Shown here piece by piece: positions 42,695 to 54,125 of a stretch of DNA of 64,000 nucleotides. The stretch spans positions 30,001 through 94,000 of the forward strand of contig JAQFVV010000508.1 of NCBI GenBank assembly GCA_028023455.1, written 5' to 3'. Below the pieces are notes generated by a model, which made no database searches, was not told the origin of the DNA, and was given only the letters and a program-made list of their open reading frames with translations. The stretch's first letter is position 1; the number at the start of each line of letters is the position of its first letter. Origin of the DNA: Epiperipatus broadwayi. Lineage: Eukaryota > Onychophora > Udeonychophora > Euonychophora > Peripatidae. The translations under genes and the position numbers were made by a program.

Positions 42695-42725
42695 TTGAAG
42701 TAAAAGAGGACCTCTTTTACTTCAA
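42695..42725. repeat. 31-bp perfect palindrome
   Basis: Arms TTGAAGTAAAAGAGG and CCTCTTTTACTTCAA with a single A between. Unusually perfect and not AT-only. Confidence 0.97.
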
Positions 42726-42864
42726 CAAAAAACTCCAACAAAAGAGCTATTATAGGTTAATAGAAAAACAGTTTAGCCTCAGGGAGATTGTGAATTAGTA
42801 GCAGTTAATAATTTCCTGGCAATAACAAAAGACAAAATGTTACCTATTTACATGCATATATTCT

Positions 42865-42976
<112 letters not shown>

Positions 42977-43024
42977 AGAAAGTTACCATTAATACTAACT
43001 GAAATAATCATATAGATATATATA

Positions 43025-43235
43025 AACCATTATGCAATTACAAATATTTAAGATTTGCTTATTTAAAATTTCATGCTCTGTGTTTAAGTTGGTTTATATT
43101 TGAATATTTAACATCGTTTAGCGTACAACTTCAAAGTGGTATCATTTTGAAGTTCGCTATTATTGAGATATAGATTTTTAACACAGGGCATTTCTGGATA
43201 TTTGTAATTGTAGAATAGCTTATATATTTTATATA
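43025..43235. repeat. Foldback family C, imperfect palindrome
   Basis: Centre near 43140 (AACTTCAAAGTGGTATCATT followed by TTGAAGTT). Moving outward, left arm elements GCAATTACAAATAT, GCTCTGTGTTTAA and AACATCGTTTAGCG have inverted counterparts in the right arm (ATATTTGTAATTGT, TTAACACAGGGC, GCTATTATTGAGAT). The arms have diverged with indels. No coding capacity. Only one copy was seen in the window. Confidence 0.65.
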
Positions 43236-44920
43236 TGTATAATACAAATATGATATCTGTTAATTAAAAAAACCAATTGAAATAACAATAAAATAATAAA
43301 TATAATGTCATTTAACCATTATAAACAGTCTTTCATTCAACAGAAATACTTTCAATTAATTCCTTAACTCTTCTCAACTGCTGTTAAATTAAAAAAACAA
43401 AATGGAAGTAAACATTATCAACTCAAATCCTATGAATCGTAAATTTAACATTAGCAGCTTGTCTATTAATTATATTCATTTTATTTCTATTTATTAAAAT
43501 TTCTTTCTTAATTTTTTATTATTATGGTTTCTATCTTCATAAAGAATCTTAACACTTTTAATATCAAACTTAAATTTGTATTTACATGCCTTTCATGATC
43601 CAAATAAATGGATGCAAACATTAAATCTTTGTTATGGTTCCTTTCCCAATCCTTGTATAAGAATTCATGCTCTTTTAATCATTTTGAATACTTTACTGTG
43701 ATTAATCTATATATGATAACACACATCCACAAAACATTTCATATACAACATTACTTTTCTGCTTGACAGGTATGACATTCATATTCTTGATATTTTGTTC
43801 AACATTTGATATGATATTTAATCAGAGCATGAGGAAGATTGTTTTTTTCTTCTTATTTATATATTCTTTTTCTTTTTCATTTATATTTGTAATAATTTAT
43901 CTAAATATTTTTAATGTCCACAATTGAAAAAAAGGTTATTATTTACTTTATAGAAACAGCTGAGCACAGTTTTGTTATGCCATGATTCTGGTATATTACA
44001 CTAAAAGCACATTCAATTGGATCTAAAAAGTATATAATAAATTTTTTTCAGTTGCAGACATTTAAAATATTTTGCTAATTTATTCTTAAAATAAAATTGT
44101 GATATTAACTCACTACAATTGTTTTATATGTAATTAATGTGCCTTTCAGTGGTAGTATATGACAGAAAATATTAAAGGAAAAAGTGATATTTCTCTATCT
44201 TTGCTTTCCTTCATATGGCAAATATAAAATTTCTCTCATTTTTAATTTTAAAAACGATGATTTAAATTCCTATATCATGCAATAAACAAGAATATACAGT
44301 GCTAAATATTCATATGTAACCATTTTGAGATTAACTTATTGAAAGTGTTATATACAAATTAATATCTCTTCCAGAATCAGCATATAATAATAAATTTTAA
44401 AGGTGAATTTTAAGACTTTTTTTAAAGCTTAATTTACTTTGATTTATATACATTATATGACAACTATAGTGAATATTATACTACAAATTTATTTATTATT
44501 TGTTGACTGTTTTGAACTATTCATCAAGGAATGTAACTTTTATACCACCAAATATGTGAATTATTTTATAAACCAAATTATAAATTGAAGACTTAAATGG
44601 TAAAAAATTACCTCTATTCTCATGAATGTTTAAATTTTTATTTTAATCAGACTTATAGATGTTTTAACCATAATTCCTTAATACATTTATGTTTATAACC
44701 CAATTCTATATAACCACACACAATTTGACTTCTTTAATTATAAACATTACTGCCAAAATTATTAACCTTTTAGTTTTACAATAAAATTTAATAAACACAT
44801 TTATTATGAATAAAAAGGTTGATAGCTGTAGAGCCTTATCATATTTTTTAAATGTTTGTTTTTAATAAAATGACTACAACATAAAATATTATCAATATTA
44901 TCAACTCTTAAATCTACAAA
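43236..44920. other. AT-rich DNA, no feature recognised
   Basis: No coding frame with a recognisable domain. The part next to 44920 may be further Penelope-like sequence, too decayed to align. Confidence 0.4.
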
Positions 44921-44922
44921 TT

Positions 44923-45129
44923 TTAATTTAAAAACAAAAGTTTTCTCTCAGCAGTAATATTACTATTAGAATCAAAAACCTTCAATTCATCAAAAAAATC
45001 ATCCAATTTATCTGACTGAATAACAAACACAAAATCGTCAACATAACTACAAATAACTTTAAAAAAAATTAATAGCATTATTAAGAACTCAATATAGGCA
45101 CATCTTATTGGTAGAAATAATACATGCAA
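44923..45129 (-). pseudogene. Penelope-like reverse transcriptase fragment
   Basis: Short frame with CSYVDDFVFVIQSDKLDDFF, an RT catalytic YVDD box in the Penelope-like context (YVDD-x-F, then a run ending D-x-x-x-FF). It is followed by SNSNITAERKLLFLN, which resembles the H/N-x-NI-x-FT-x-E...LPFLD segment that comes after the box in Penelope-like elements. Before the box the sequence is hydrophobic. Only about 50 codons are recognisable; no GIY-YIG endonuclease is seen. The fragment sits in otherwise featureless AT-rich DNA. DIRS- or LINE-type RT are alternatives. Confidence 0.45.
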
Positions 45130-46790
45130 TAATTTTTATTTTTATTTTTATAAAACACATTATTATACTTAAAATACATTGAATCCTCTAATAATAAAAA
45201 TAAATTATGAATAAATTTAACATTATCAGCAAAAAAATATTAATGTTTCCCTAAGAAAGTACAAAAGACATTAATATTTTTTTAATCTATCAACTTTTTG
45301 ATGTGTGTTTTCAATATCTTAACTTCCAAATACACAATCATTCTCTAATGCAAAAGCTTCAATGGTAAAATATTTAAAATTTAAAAAGAATTGTTGATTA
45401 TAAATAACTTTTTCAAATAATTTAGGTAAAACATGAAACGCATTAAGTGATTTATAAACTAAAACACATTTTATCTCTAAAATTAGCTATACTCTTGCAA
45501 GGTTGCATCATAATAAAAAATAAAATGACAAATTCTAGAGTTAAAAATATCTACAACCACATCCATGCAAAAGATTGGGGAAAATGATAAAATGACTTCT
45601 TATTGGAAATTCATAAAAAGTTTGGGTGACAGAAATGACAAAACTCAGCAGAATCATGTGTTATCATTGGATCCCAAACTCAAGAATCACCATTCTGCCA
45701 TTGCAGATAACCCAATATTGCATTGTATTAGTTAAAATGTTACCAATACTATAAATATTAGATTTAATAGATTGAAGATCAAAAACATTTTTATTATTTA
45801 CTGGTAGTATTTACTAAGGCAATAAACCTCAAATCATGTGCACTTGAAAATGCAAAAGTTTGGACCTCTACAGGTCTTAACCACAAGCTTATGCCTTGGA
45901 AGAAAAGAGGTATAAATTCAAAAATTTACAATATCTTTATATGAAGAATGATTATAAAAATCTAGTGAATCTATGTTAAAATAAAATTCTCCATAGCTCT
46001 ATGAAAATATTAAGTTCATCAATCTTTTGGAGTAAAAATATACATTATCAGGATTACCATGTTTGGAAAAGAAATTCTGAAGAAATGAATTGTTCCTATT
46101 TTCAGAGATAAACTGTTTGTAGCAAAATCACAATACATTTTTATTTAAAATACCCAACCATAAAGAGAATTTAATCTAAGACATATGCCTCATATCATAT
46201 GACTCATCTTAATTATATAAGTAATATCAACATTATCAGTATATATTTATTAACAAAATTTCATATAGACCTATGCAAACAATAATATTATATTTTATTA
46301 TTGACATCACAAAAATTCTATACATTATTAAGAACACCATAAGAAAATGTTTTTATTAACATTATTAGAATGTCTAAAGATCACACATCTAACTTAGAAT
46401 AACAAAAATAAGGATAAAAGTGATCCAAATAATATAATGTTCAGATATTTTATGCACAACCTCAAATCCAATAGTAAAATTATTGTCATTAAAAGTAATT
46501 GCACTATTTTTTAGATTTATTGACTTTTTCTGCATTTAATAAAAATTATGATAACTAGGTTATGCTAATTTTAATATGATGATATTTGAAAAATTCTCTT
46601 GAGTTAATGCATAAAATGTGAAGATAAATATATTAAATGGCTTCAATTTCACTGACATCAATTACATATCGTTTTTGCTTTAAATAAACTATTACAAATA
46701 GCAGTACTTCTATAAAATTAGTAGATCAAATTATTCAGGAAACAGACTAGATTCAGAAAAGTTAAATATTTTTGATGCAATATATTGGTA
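45130..46790. other. Unassigned, possibly more Penelope-like relic
   Basis: On the minus strand near 45380-45450 a frame with KLFEKVIYNQQFFLNFKYF has mild coding look, and 45600-45750 is less AT-rich. These positions would be upstream of the RT box at 44923-45129 on the minus strand, but no RT motif can be named. Confidence 0.25.
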
Positions 46791-46793
46791 AAA

Positions 46794-47000
46794 GAACAAA
46801 CAGGTGTTACTGACATCATTGAAAAAAATTAAAAGACTGAAGTGGATTTTGGTTGGACATATTTCTAGAAAAGATGATAATAGATGGACAATTGAAATCT
46901 TAAACTGGAGTCCAAGAGATTGTAAAAGACCCAGAAAGAGACCACATGTTATATGGATGCATGGAATAAGAAATTGTGCAGGGGTGATGTGGAGAAGAGA
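46794..47000 (+). pseudogene. LINE ORF2 C-terminal fragment
   Basis: Matches the conserved tail of endonuclease-reverse transcriptase proteins of many invertebrate LINEs: VTDII at the start, then after a 1-nt indel in an A run, IKRLKWILVGHISRKDDN, RWTIEILNWSPRDCKRPRKR and a CAGVMWRRDA end. The family consensus is like K-x-W-x-GH-(I/V)-x-R-x-x-D-x-RW, then W-x-PR-x-x-KR-x-x-GRP. Here the GRP Gly is replaced by Lys. The coding match breaks off directly at a (TA)n array that starts at 47006. Only the last 65 codons remain. Confidence 0.7.
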
Positions 47001-47002
47001 TG

Positions 47003-47005
<3 letters not shown>

Positions 47006-47062
<57 letters not shown>
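47006..47062. repeat. (TA)n microsatellite between LINE tail and tandem array
   Basis: About 57 bp of TA. It directly joins the LINE fragment to the first unit of the tandem array. Confidence 0.97.
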
Positions 47063-47063
<1 letters not shown>

Positions 47064-48485
47064 CAAATTATAAATTTTATAACTTGCTTATAGCTTGCAT
47101 TTTATGATCACTAGATTGAGCTTTACCAATAGCCTACTATCAAGCTTTATTTACATAAATGCTGAGAGAGATAGAATTCAATATCTCTTTCAAATTGTCT
47201 CCAACCTTTAAACCATGGTTTTTCAAGCTAGTTGACTCATGTCAGTAAAGGATAGAAAAAACAAAAACTAGATTTAAACACCAACACTACTAACAACATT
47301 TATGAAACACCTTTCTATCATTTTGAAAACACAAAATTTTTCAGATACGTAAATATCTTCAAATCCAGTCAAACAAACTAGATAGCTACATGAGTCTGAA
47401 TTCAGTTCAGTTTCACCATATAGTAAAAGCCTCTGCAATCTATATCATTGCAAAAACATTCAATGGTACATTGATGATAAACAAAACAAGTTATAAATTT
47501 CATAACTTGCTTATAGCTTGCATTTTATGATCACTAGATGGAGCATTACCAATACCCCACTATGAAGCTTTGTTTACATAAACGCTGAGAGAGATAGAAT
47601 TCAATATTTCTTTCAAATTGTCTTCAACCTTTAATCCATGGTTTTTTGAGCTAGTTGACTCACATCAGTAAAAAATAGAAAAAACAAAAACTAGATTTGA
47701 ACACCAACACTACTAACAACATTTATGAAACACCTTTCTATCAGTTTGAAAACACAATTTTTTTTCAGATACGTAAATATCTTCAAATCCAGTCAAACAA
47801 ACTAGATAGCTACATGAGTCTGAATTCAGTTCAGTTTCACCATATAGTAAAAGCCTCTGCAATTTATATCATTGCAAAAAACCTTCAATGGTACATTTAT
47901 GATAAACAAAACAAGTTATAAATTTCATAACTTGCTTATAGCTTGCATTTTATGATCACTAGATGGAGTTACAAACCACTATCAAGCTTTGTTTACATAA
48001 TCACTGAGAGACATAGAATTCAATATCTCTTTCAAATTGTTGTCAACCTTTAAACCATGGTTTTGAGCTAGTTGGCTCATGTCAGTAAAGGATAGAAAGA
48101 CCAGAAACTAGATTTAAGCATCAACTCTACTAACAGATTTATGAAACATGTTTCTATCAGTTAAAGCATGAAATTTTCAGATATATATTTAAACAGAAAC
48201 AAACTAGATAGATATATGGGTCGATTTGTAGTATCATATAGTAAAAGTCTTAATCAAATGAAAATCTAAGGGAATTTATGTAAAAAACAAGTTATAAATT
48301 TCATAACTTGCTTATAGCTTGCATTTTATGATCACTAGATTCAGCTTTACTGATATCCCACTATCAAGCTTTGTTTACATAATCACTGAGAGAGATAGAA
48401 TTTAATATCTCTTTCAAATTGCCTCCAAACTTTAAACCATGGTTTTGAGCTAGTTGGCTCATGTCAGTAAAAAGTATAAGAGAGA
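47062..48485 (+). repeat. Four-copy tandem array, period about 423 bp
   Basis: Units start at 47062, 47485, 47910 and 48286, each with AACAAGTTATAAATTTCATA or a close variant and then TAGCTTGCATTTTATGATCA. Spacing is 423, 425 and 376 bp. The last unit is truncated near 48485. Shared landmarks are CACTAGAT(G/T)GAGC, AAGCTTTGTTTACATAA, GAGAGAGATAGAATTCAATA, AACCATGGTTTT and GTTTCACCATATAGTAAAAG. Units 2 and 3 look closest to each other. Small ORFs in it are not preserved between units, so it is satellite-like and not coding. Confidence 0.9.
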
Positions 48486-48639
48486 GAAACACAATGTAAT
48501 AGCAAAAATTATATAATAAAAAATATTTTTTTTTCTCCAATGCATTCATTAGTATCTATTAAAATGATAAATTATTTTGTTCGTGTTCATATGTGCATGA
48601 GTTTTTTTCAAGAAATGTTTTTCTATAATGTGTTTATCT

Positions 48640-50692
48640 ATTCTGTAGCAATATATAAATATGTTGTTACATTAATTTAAAATAAAATCTTAAAGTTCGC
48701 AAATAAAAATAAAATCTATTAAAAAAAAAAAACTAAACGCTAAAAGTAAAATGTTTGTTAAACGTATATATTCGCACAGATGCTAAACTTTAAAAATATT
48801 TTTTTTTATATAAATAAAAAAAGATATTTGAATGTATTTTTTTATAAAAAAAATACAAGATTTAAATATAAAAATATTTTAATAAAGAAATATCGTAAGT
48901 TAAAATAAAAACAGGTATTAATTAATTCCTGTAATCTGTAAATGGAAATGATAGTTTATTATTATCCAAAAGCTGTGTAATTAAAAAGACAGATGAAAAG
49001 TTAGATAAGAGAATGAAGAGAAATTAGCTTGACCAAGGAAGCACCAAGCCTCAGCCCGGACCCAAATGAAAAAAAAATGGAATAGTGATGTTTTTGTTCA
49101 TGGAATCCATAGGAGGACTATAAAAAGGAGAAATACAGTTTTCCTGACAGTTTTTCTGGCTTGTTTTTGAGGGTCGTGATAGGACGCACATATCACACAC
49201 TCTCTCTCTATTTTAAAAATGAACTGACTGTGATACCAAAATGAACCAGCTAATGCTACCTCTGGAACATCTGACCGGGTTATCAAATAAAGACTCCGTG
49301 GAAATTTACATCAAGAGCAGTGATTCTTCTACTGTAAGCTATTGACATGAACTCTAAAATTTAAAACTAATTAAGAACTTTCATTCAAGCTTATGAACTT
49401 CTGACTTTTAAGTTTAAAATCAATTGATAATGTTTAAAATTATATATGTTTTGCTTTGAAAAAAAAAACATTTCCATTTTATTATTTTTTTATTTGTATT
49501 AATACTTGTCATATAAATTATTTACATGCATGAAATTTAAAGTTGGGTATAGACATTGCATAGATTCATTAGCGGTTAATTATGTTGCTGTTTCATAGTC
49601 GATTGGAATATATAAATCATCATGTCACTGCGGTGTCTTATGATGAACACCATTGGTTTTTTTTATTCCCTATAGAATTGACATTATCGATGACTTTGTA
49701 TTTTGATCGGTTATGTTTATTTTGGAATGTTTTTAACCATGGAATCTGTGTAGCCGATCTATACTCAACATTTTAAAACAAATTTTATAAAATTCATCTG
49801 TGCAGACATAATAAATGTTAAATTTAAGTCGGGCATGAATGGCTGTATAGATTTGTAAAGTTATATATAGTTTAAGGGAGGGTAATCTTAGGTTATTTGT
49901 TTCATAGTTGAATTAGCTCAATGGATTGGATATATTTGTGTAATTAGTAGATGTAGTATGAGATCTGCTATGGGCAGGTTTGCATATATAAACCACACCC
50001 TTTCTGTTTGCCTATGGATGGGTTTGTAAGTTGGCAAAGGACCGCAGTTCATTCCTATGGAGTTTTTTTGTTTATTGTTCTACTCACCAACAGATGTAGC
50101 ATTCCTGTTGGTGGAGAGACAATGTCTTCTCTAACTCTACTTACTATTCTGATGTACATTTCTGACAGTATAGTATTTTGTGTTGTCGTATTTTCAGGCT
50201 ACATTGATTACATAAATGTATCAGATGGATTTGCACCAGTTTGACTGTGAATTTTTTGGCCTAAGGTGAAATAAGGGATAGAACATTTTTCTTTTCAAAT
50301 ACAATCTATATAGTCTATTCATACTCGACTCACTAAATAAATATTAAACTCATTATTGAAATCTATTTAAATGTAAAATTAAAGATTAATATAAACATCT
50401 AAAATGTTAAACATGTTCCTCAAATTAGAATGATTTTATATGTGTGTAAATAAATATTTTTATGTGTTAATTTCTGGCAGTGGCTTTTATTTTTTTATAT
50501 TTGAGATATAAAGTTATATTTTATAATCTCTGCTGTTCCACTGAGCTAGTGACTTGGGCTAATGATCTAAATATTTAAATAAAGTGGAATCTTAACAGCA
50601 CGTATCTGCCTACTCTATAAATTTTCCTAGGTTTAAATGCCTAGATGGCACCTTATAGGGTGGATACGTTTACAGCTCCCATTCATTGACTG
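48640..50692 (-). repeat. Family F LTR-like repeat, copy 2
   Basis: Near-identical to 51242-53317 and related to copy 1 in reverse orientation. On the minus strand it starts TGTACAGTCAATG (50692), the counterpart of TGTAACGATCC in copy 1, and ends near ATTGCTACA at about 48640. Frames within it are not coding: the + strand frame at 50008-50244 and the minus frame at 49098-49286 (EVALAGSFWYHSQF) are open in copies 2 and 3 but not recognisable in copy 1, and lack convincing starts. Differences from copy 3 are often CG versus TG/CA. Confidence 0.65.
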
Positions 50693-51241
50693 TACAACTG
50701 GCTACCCAACTTGGGCCGATCTTTAATAAACATGAGTGCCCTGAGAATTTTAAAAGTGAATCATGCCCGTAATATTTTTTTCTGAAATTAGTATAAATAT
50801 ATTTATTGTATTGACATGGAGTTACAGTTTGAAATTTTGCCTTAAAGGTACTGCCAGTAAGAAAAATTGCGCATATGTAAAGATAAATATGAGAAATAAA
50901 AAGTAATAAATAAAACATAATTAATAAATATAAATCATATTTTTTTTTAAAGAAAAAGTCTTGTTTAAAATCTAATCATTTAACATGCCTAAATAATACT
51001 TAAAAGTAGAAGAAAAGAAACTTGGAAGGGAGGGGGCAGAAATTTGGCTGGTAGTAAGGAATCATCAGTTAACATTTTTCAAATCATTATATTTGTGTGT
51101 AATTACTGTTTTGTCTTTAAAAAAAAAGTTATGTACTTTTGAAATTTTCATATATAATAAATTTGTGTAATGTAATTACTAATGCTAAGTAAAGTCTTTT
51201 TTTTTTCAATGTTTTTGTTTTTTTTGAGGAAGTTTACTGAT
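50693..51241 (-). other. Spacer between family F copies 2 and 3 (putative internal region)
   Basis: If copies 2 and 3 are the two LTRs of one minus-strand element, this 550 bp is all that is left of its interior. The part nearest copy 3 (50945-51241) resembles the sequence after copy 1. No gag or pol motif is visible. The segment next to copy 2 contains AGTTGGGTAG on the minus strand, a poor polypurine tract at best. Confidence 0.4.
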
Positions 51242-53317
51242 ATGTAATGATATATAAATACGTCATTACATTAATTTAAAATAAAATCTTAAAGTTCGCA
51301 AATAAAAATAAAATCTATTAAAAAAAAAAAACTAAACGCTAAAATTAAAATGTTTGTTAAACGTATATATTCGCACAGATGCTAAATTTTAAAAATATTT
51401 TTTTTTATATAAATAAAAAAAGGATATTTGAACGTATTTTTTTATAAAAAAAATACAAGATTTAAATATAAAAATATTTTAATAAAGAAATATCGTAAGT
51501 TAAAATAAAAACAGGTATTAATTAATTCCTGTAATCTGTAAATGGAAATGATTGTTTATTAATTATCCAAAAGCTGTGTAATTAAAATGTCAGATGAAAA
51601 GTTAGATAAGAGAATAAAGAGAAATTAGCTTGACTAATGGAAGCACCAAGCCTCAGCCCAAACCCAAATGAAAAAAATATGGAATAGTGACGTTTTTGTT
51701 CATGAAATCCATAGGAGGATTATAAAAAGGAGAAATACAGTTTTCCTGACAGTTTTTCCGGCTTGTTTTTGAGGGTCGTGATAGGATGCACATATCACAC
51801 ACTCTCTCTCTATTTTAAAAATGAACTGACTGTGATACCAAAATGAACCAGCTAATGCTACCTCTGGAACATCTGACTGGGTTTTCAAATAAAGACTCCA
51901 TGGAAATTTACATCAAGAGCAGTGATTCTTCTACTGTAAGCTATTGACATGAACTCTAAAATTTAAAACTAATTAAGAACTTTCGTTCAAGCTTATGAAC
52001 TTCTATCATCTGACTTTTAAGTTTAAAATCAATTGATAATGTTTAATATTTTATGTTTTGCTTTGAAAAAAAATCATTTCCATTTTTTTTATTTTTTTAT
52101 TTGTATTAATACTTGTCATATAAATTATTTACATGTATGAAATTTAAAGTTGGGTATAGACATTGCATAGATTCATTAGCGGTTAATTATGTTGCTGTTT
52201 CATAGTCGATTGGAATATATAAGTCATCATATCACTGCAGTGTCTTATGATGAACACCTTTGGGTTTTTTTTGTATTCCCTATGCAATTGACCTTATTGA
52301 TGACTTTGTATTTTGATCGGTTATGTTTATTTTGGAATGTTTTTAACCATGGAATCTGTGCAGCCGATCTATACTCAACATTTTAAAACAAATTTTATAA
52401 AATTCATCTGTGCGGACATAATAAATGTTAAATTTAAGTCGGGCATGAATGGCTGTATAGATTTGTAAAGTTATATATAGTTTAAGGGAGGGTAATCTTA
52501 GGTTATTCGTTTCGTAGTTGAATTAGCTCAATGGATTGGATATATTTGTGTAATTAGTAGATGTAGTATGAGATCTGCTATGCGTAGAATTGCATATATA
52601 TGCCACACACTTTCTGTTTGCCTATGGATGGGTTTGTAAGTTGGCAAAGGACCTCAGTTCATTCCTATGGAGTTTTTTTGTTTATTGTTCTACTCGCCAA
52701 CAGATGTAGCATTCCTGTTGGTGGAAATACAATGTCTTCTCTAACTCTACTTACTGTTCAGATGTACATTCCTGACAGTATAGTATTTTGTGTTGTCGTA
52801 TTTTCATGCTACATTGAATACATAAATGTATCAGATGGATTGGTGCTGGTTTGACTGCAAATTTTTTCGCCTAAGGTGAAATAAGGGATAGGACATTTTT
52901 CTTTTCAAATACAATCTATATAGTCTATTCATACTTGCCTCACTAAATAAATATTTAACTCATTATTGAAATTTATTTAAATGTAAAATTAAAGATTAAT
53001 ATAAATATCTAAAATGTTAAACTTATTCCTCAAATTAGAATGATTTTATATGTGCGTAAATAAATATTTTTATGTGTTAATTTCTGGCAGTGGCTTTTAT
53101 TTTTTTATATTTGAGATATAAAGTTATATTTTATAATCTCTGCAGTTCCATTGAGCTAGCGACTTGGACTAATGATCTAAATATTTAAATAAAGTGGAAT
53201 CTTAACAGTGTGTATCTGCCTACTCTATAAATTTTTCTAGGTTTAAATGCCTAGATGGTGCTCTGGAAGTGTAGATTGCTGTTATATTCAATCTTCACTT
53301 TCATTTCGATCATTACA
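51242..53317 (-). repeat. Family F LTR-like repeat, copy 3
   Basis: On the minus strand starts TGTAATGATCG (53317) and ends ATATCATTACA near 51242, matching the TG...CA ends of copy 1 with CG-to-TG/CA changes. Collinear with copy 2 with few indels. No coding capacity that I can support. Confidence 0.7.
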
Positions 53318-53459
53318 ATTCCAAAAAAAAGGTTAATTTAGTTAAAATTTCAATAATAAGTATCTGAGAAATATTTTCAGCCTAGAAGTACATTTTTTTC
53401 CCTTGGAAGAGAATAATGCTTATCATAGAATTACATAGTAAAAGAAAAAAAAGTAAAAT

Positions 53460-53760
53460 TGTTACATAATTACCAATAATGTTTTTGTCTTTTTAATGCC
53501 CTCATGATTCCTTGGTCAGTCTTTTAAGATAATTCTTTTTAGTAGATTCATTATCTCCCTTGTATTTGCTGTCTACATTTTTCTGATGATTCTATATTCA
53601 CTTAAATATTTTCACTATACAGTAGACTTCAATTAGTGATAATTATATCAGCCAGAACAAGCAATAATTCTATAAGTACACAAGGAAGCTAATGATGACA
53701 GATGCTTAGCTCTAAATAATTAAAACTTGCCAATTAGTTATTTAGTTTTCACAGTAACAC
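53460..53760. repeat. Fragment related to the E2 LTR
   Basis: Shares a diverged series of words with 58380-58740, for example GTCTTTTTAATGCCCTCATG / GTCTTCTTGGTGCACTTATT, CAGAACAAGCAATAATTCTA / CAGAACAATAAACATTTTAA, and GATGCTTAGCTCTAAATAAT / GATGTTTAGCCCTCCATAAT. Probably a solo or broken LTR of the same family. Confidence 0.4.
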
Positions 53761-53945
53761 CTTTCTCCATACAATAATTTCATCTAATGTAAGTCATAGT
53801 AATCATTGGATGTTAATGATTAGTTCATCAAAATTTCTATTTAGTGTCTAATAATTCAATTTCTCCAGTTATTTTGATGCACTAAACTTTTAGCATCCTT
53901 GATTACGACAATGGTAATATTGTATAAAGAACGGGTTTGTTAACA
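53761..53945. repeat. Foldback family A, diverged copy
   Basis: Left arm CTCCATACAATAATTTCATC then AGTCATAGTAATCATTGGAT; right arm GCATCCTTGATTACGACAAT then GGTAATATTGTATAAAG, its inverted counterpart. It matches the family A element at 33945-34253 segment by segment but is much older. Confidence 0.65.
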
Positions 53946-53989
53946 TATTGGGTGAATATTAGAAATAGTGGTCATGCAATATTGTAGTC

Positions 53990-54125
53990 CTAAATCAATT
54001 TTACAAGATATAAATTTAGATACATTAAACTGTTAGTATCCATTGCTTACTATGGGAGCGATATTATACAGAAAAAGTTACTACTGTATTAATATATGGT
54101 GTAAGTATAAGAAATGGTAGTCATG
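53990..54125. repeat. Foldback family A, single diverged arm
   Basis: TAGTATCCATTGCTTACTAT, GATATTATACAG and then GTATAAGAAATGGTAGTCAT match the right arm and outer end of family A. Confidence 0.55.

Noticed and set aside
47062-48485. CRISPR array or regularly spaced repeat
   Set aside because: The whole 423-bp unit repeats, not short repeats with unique spacers, and the window is eukaryotic.
49098-49286. Minus-strand frame EVALAGSFWYHSQF... in family F copies 2 and 3
   Set aside because: It looks protein-like, but has no ATG start, is closed just upstream, and is not recognisable in copy 1. The two copies are too similar to be independent evidence.
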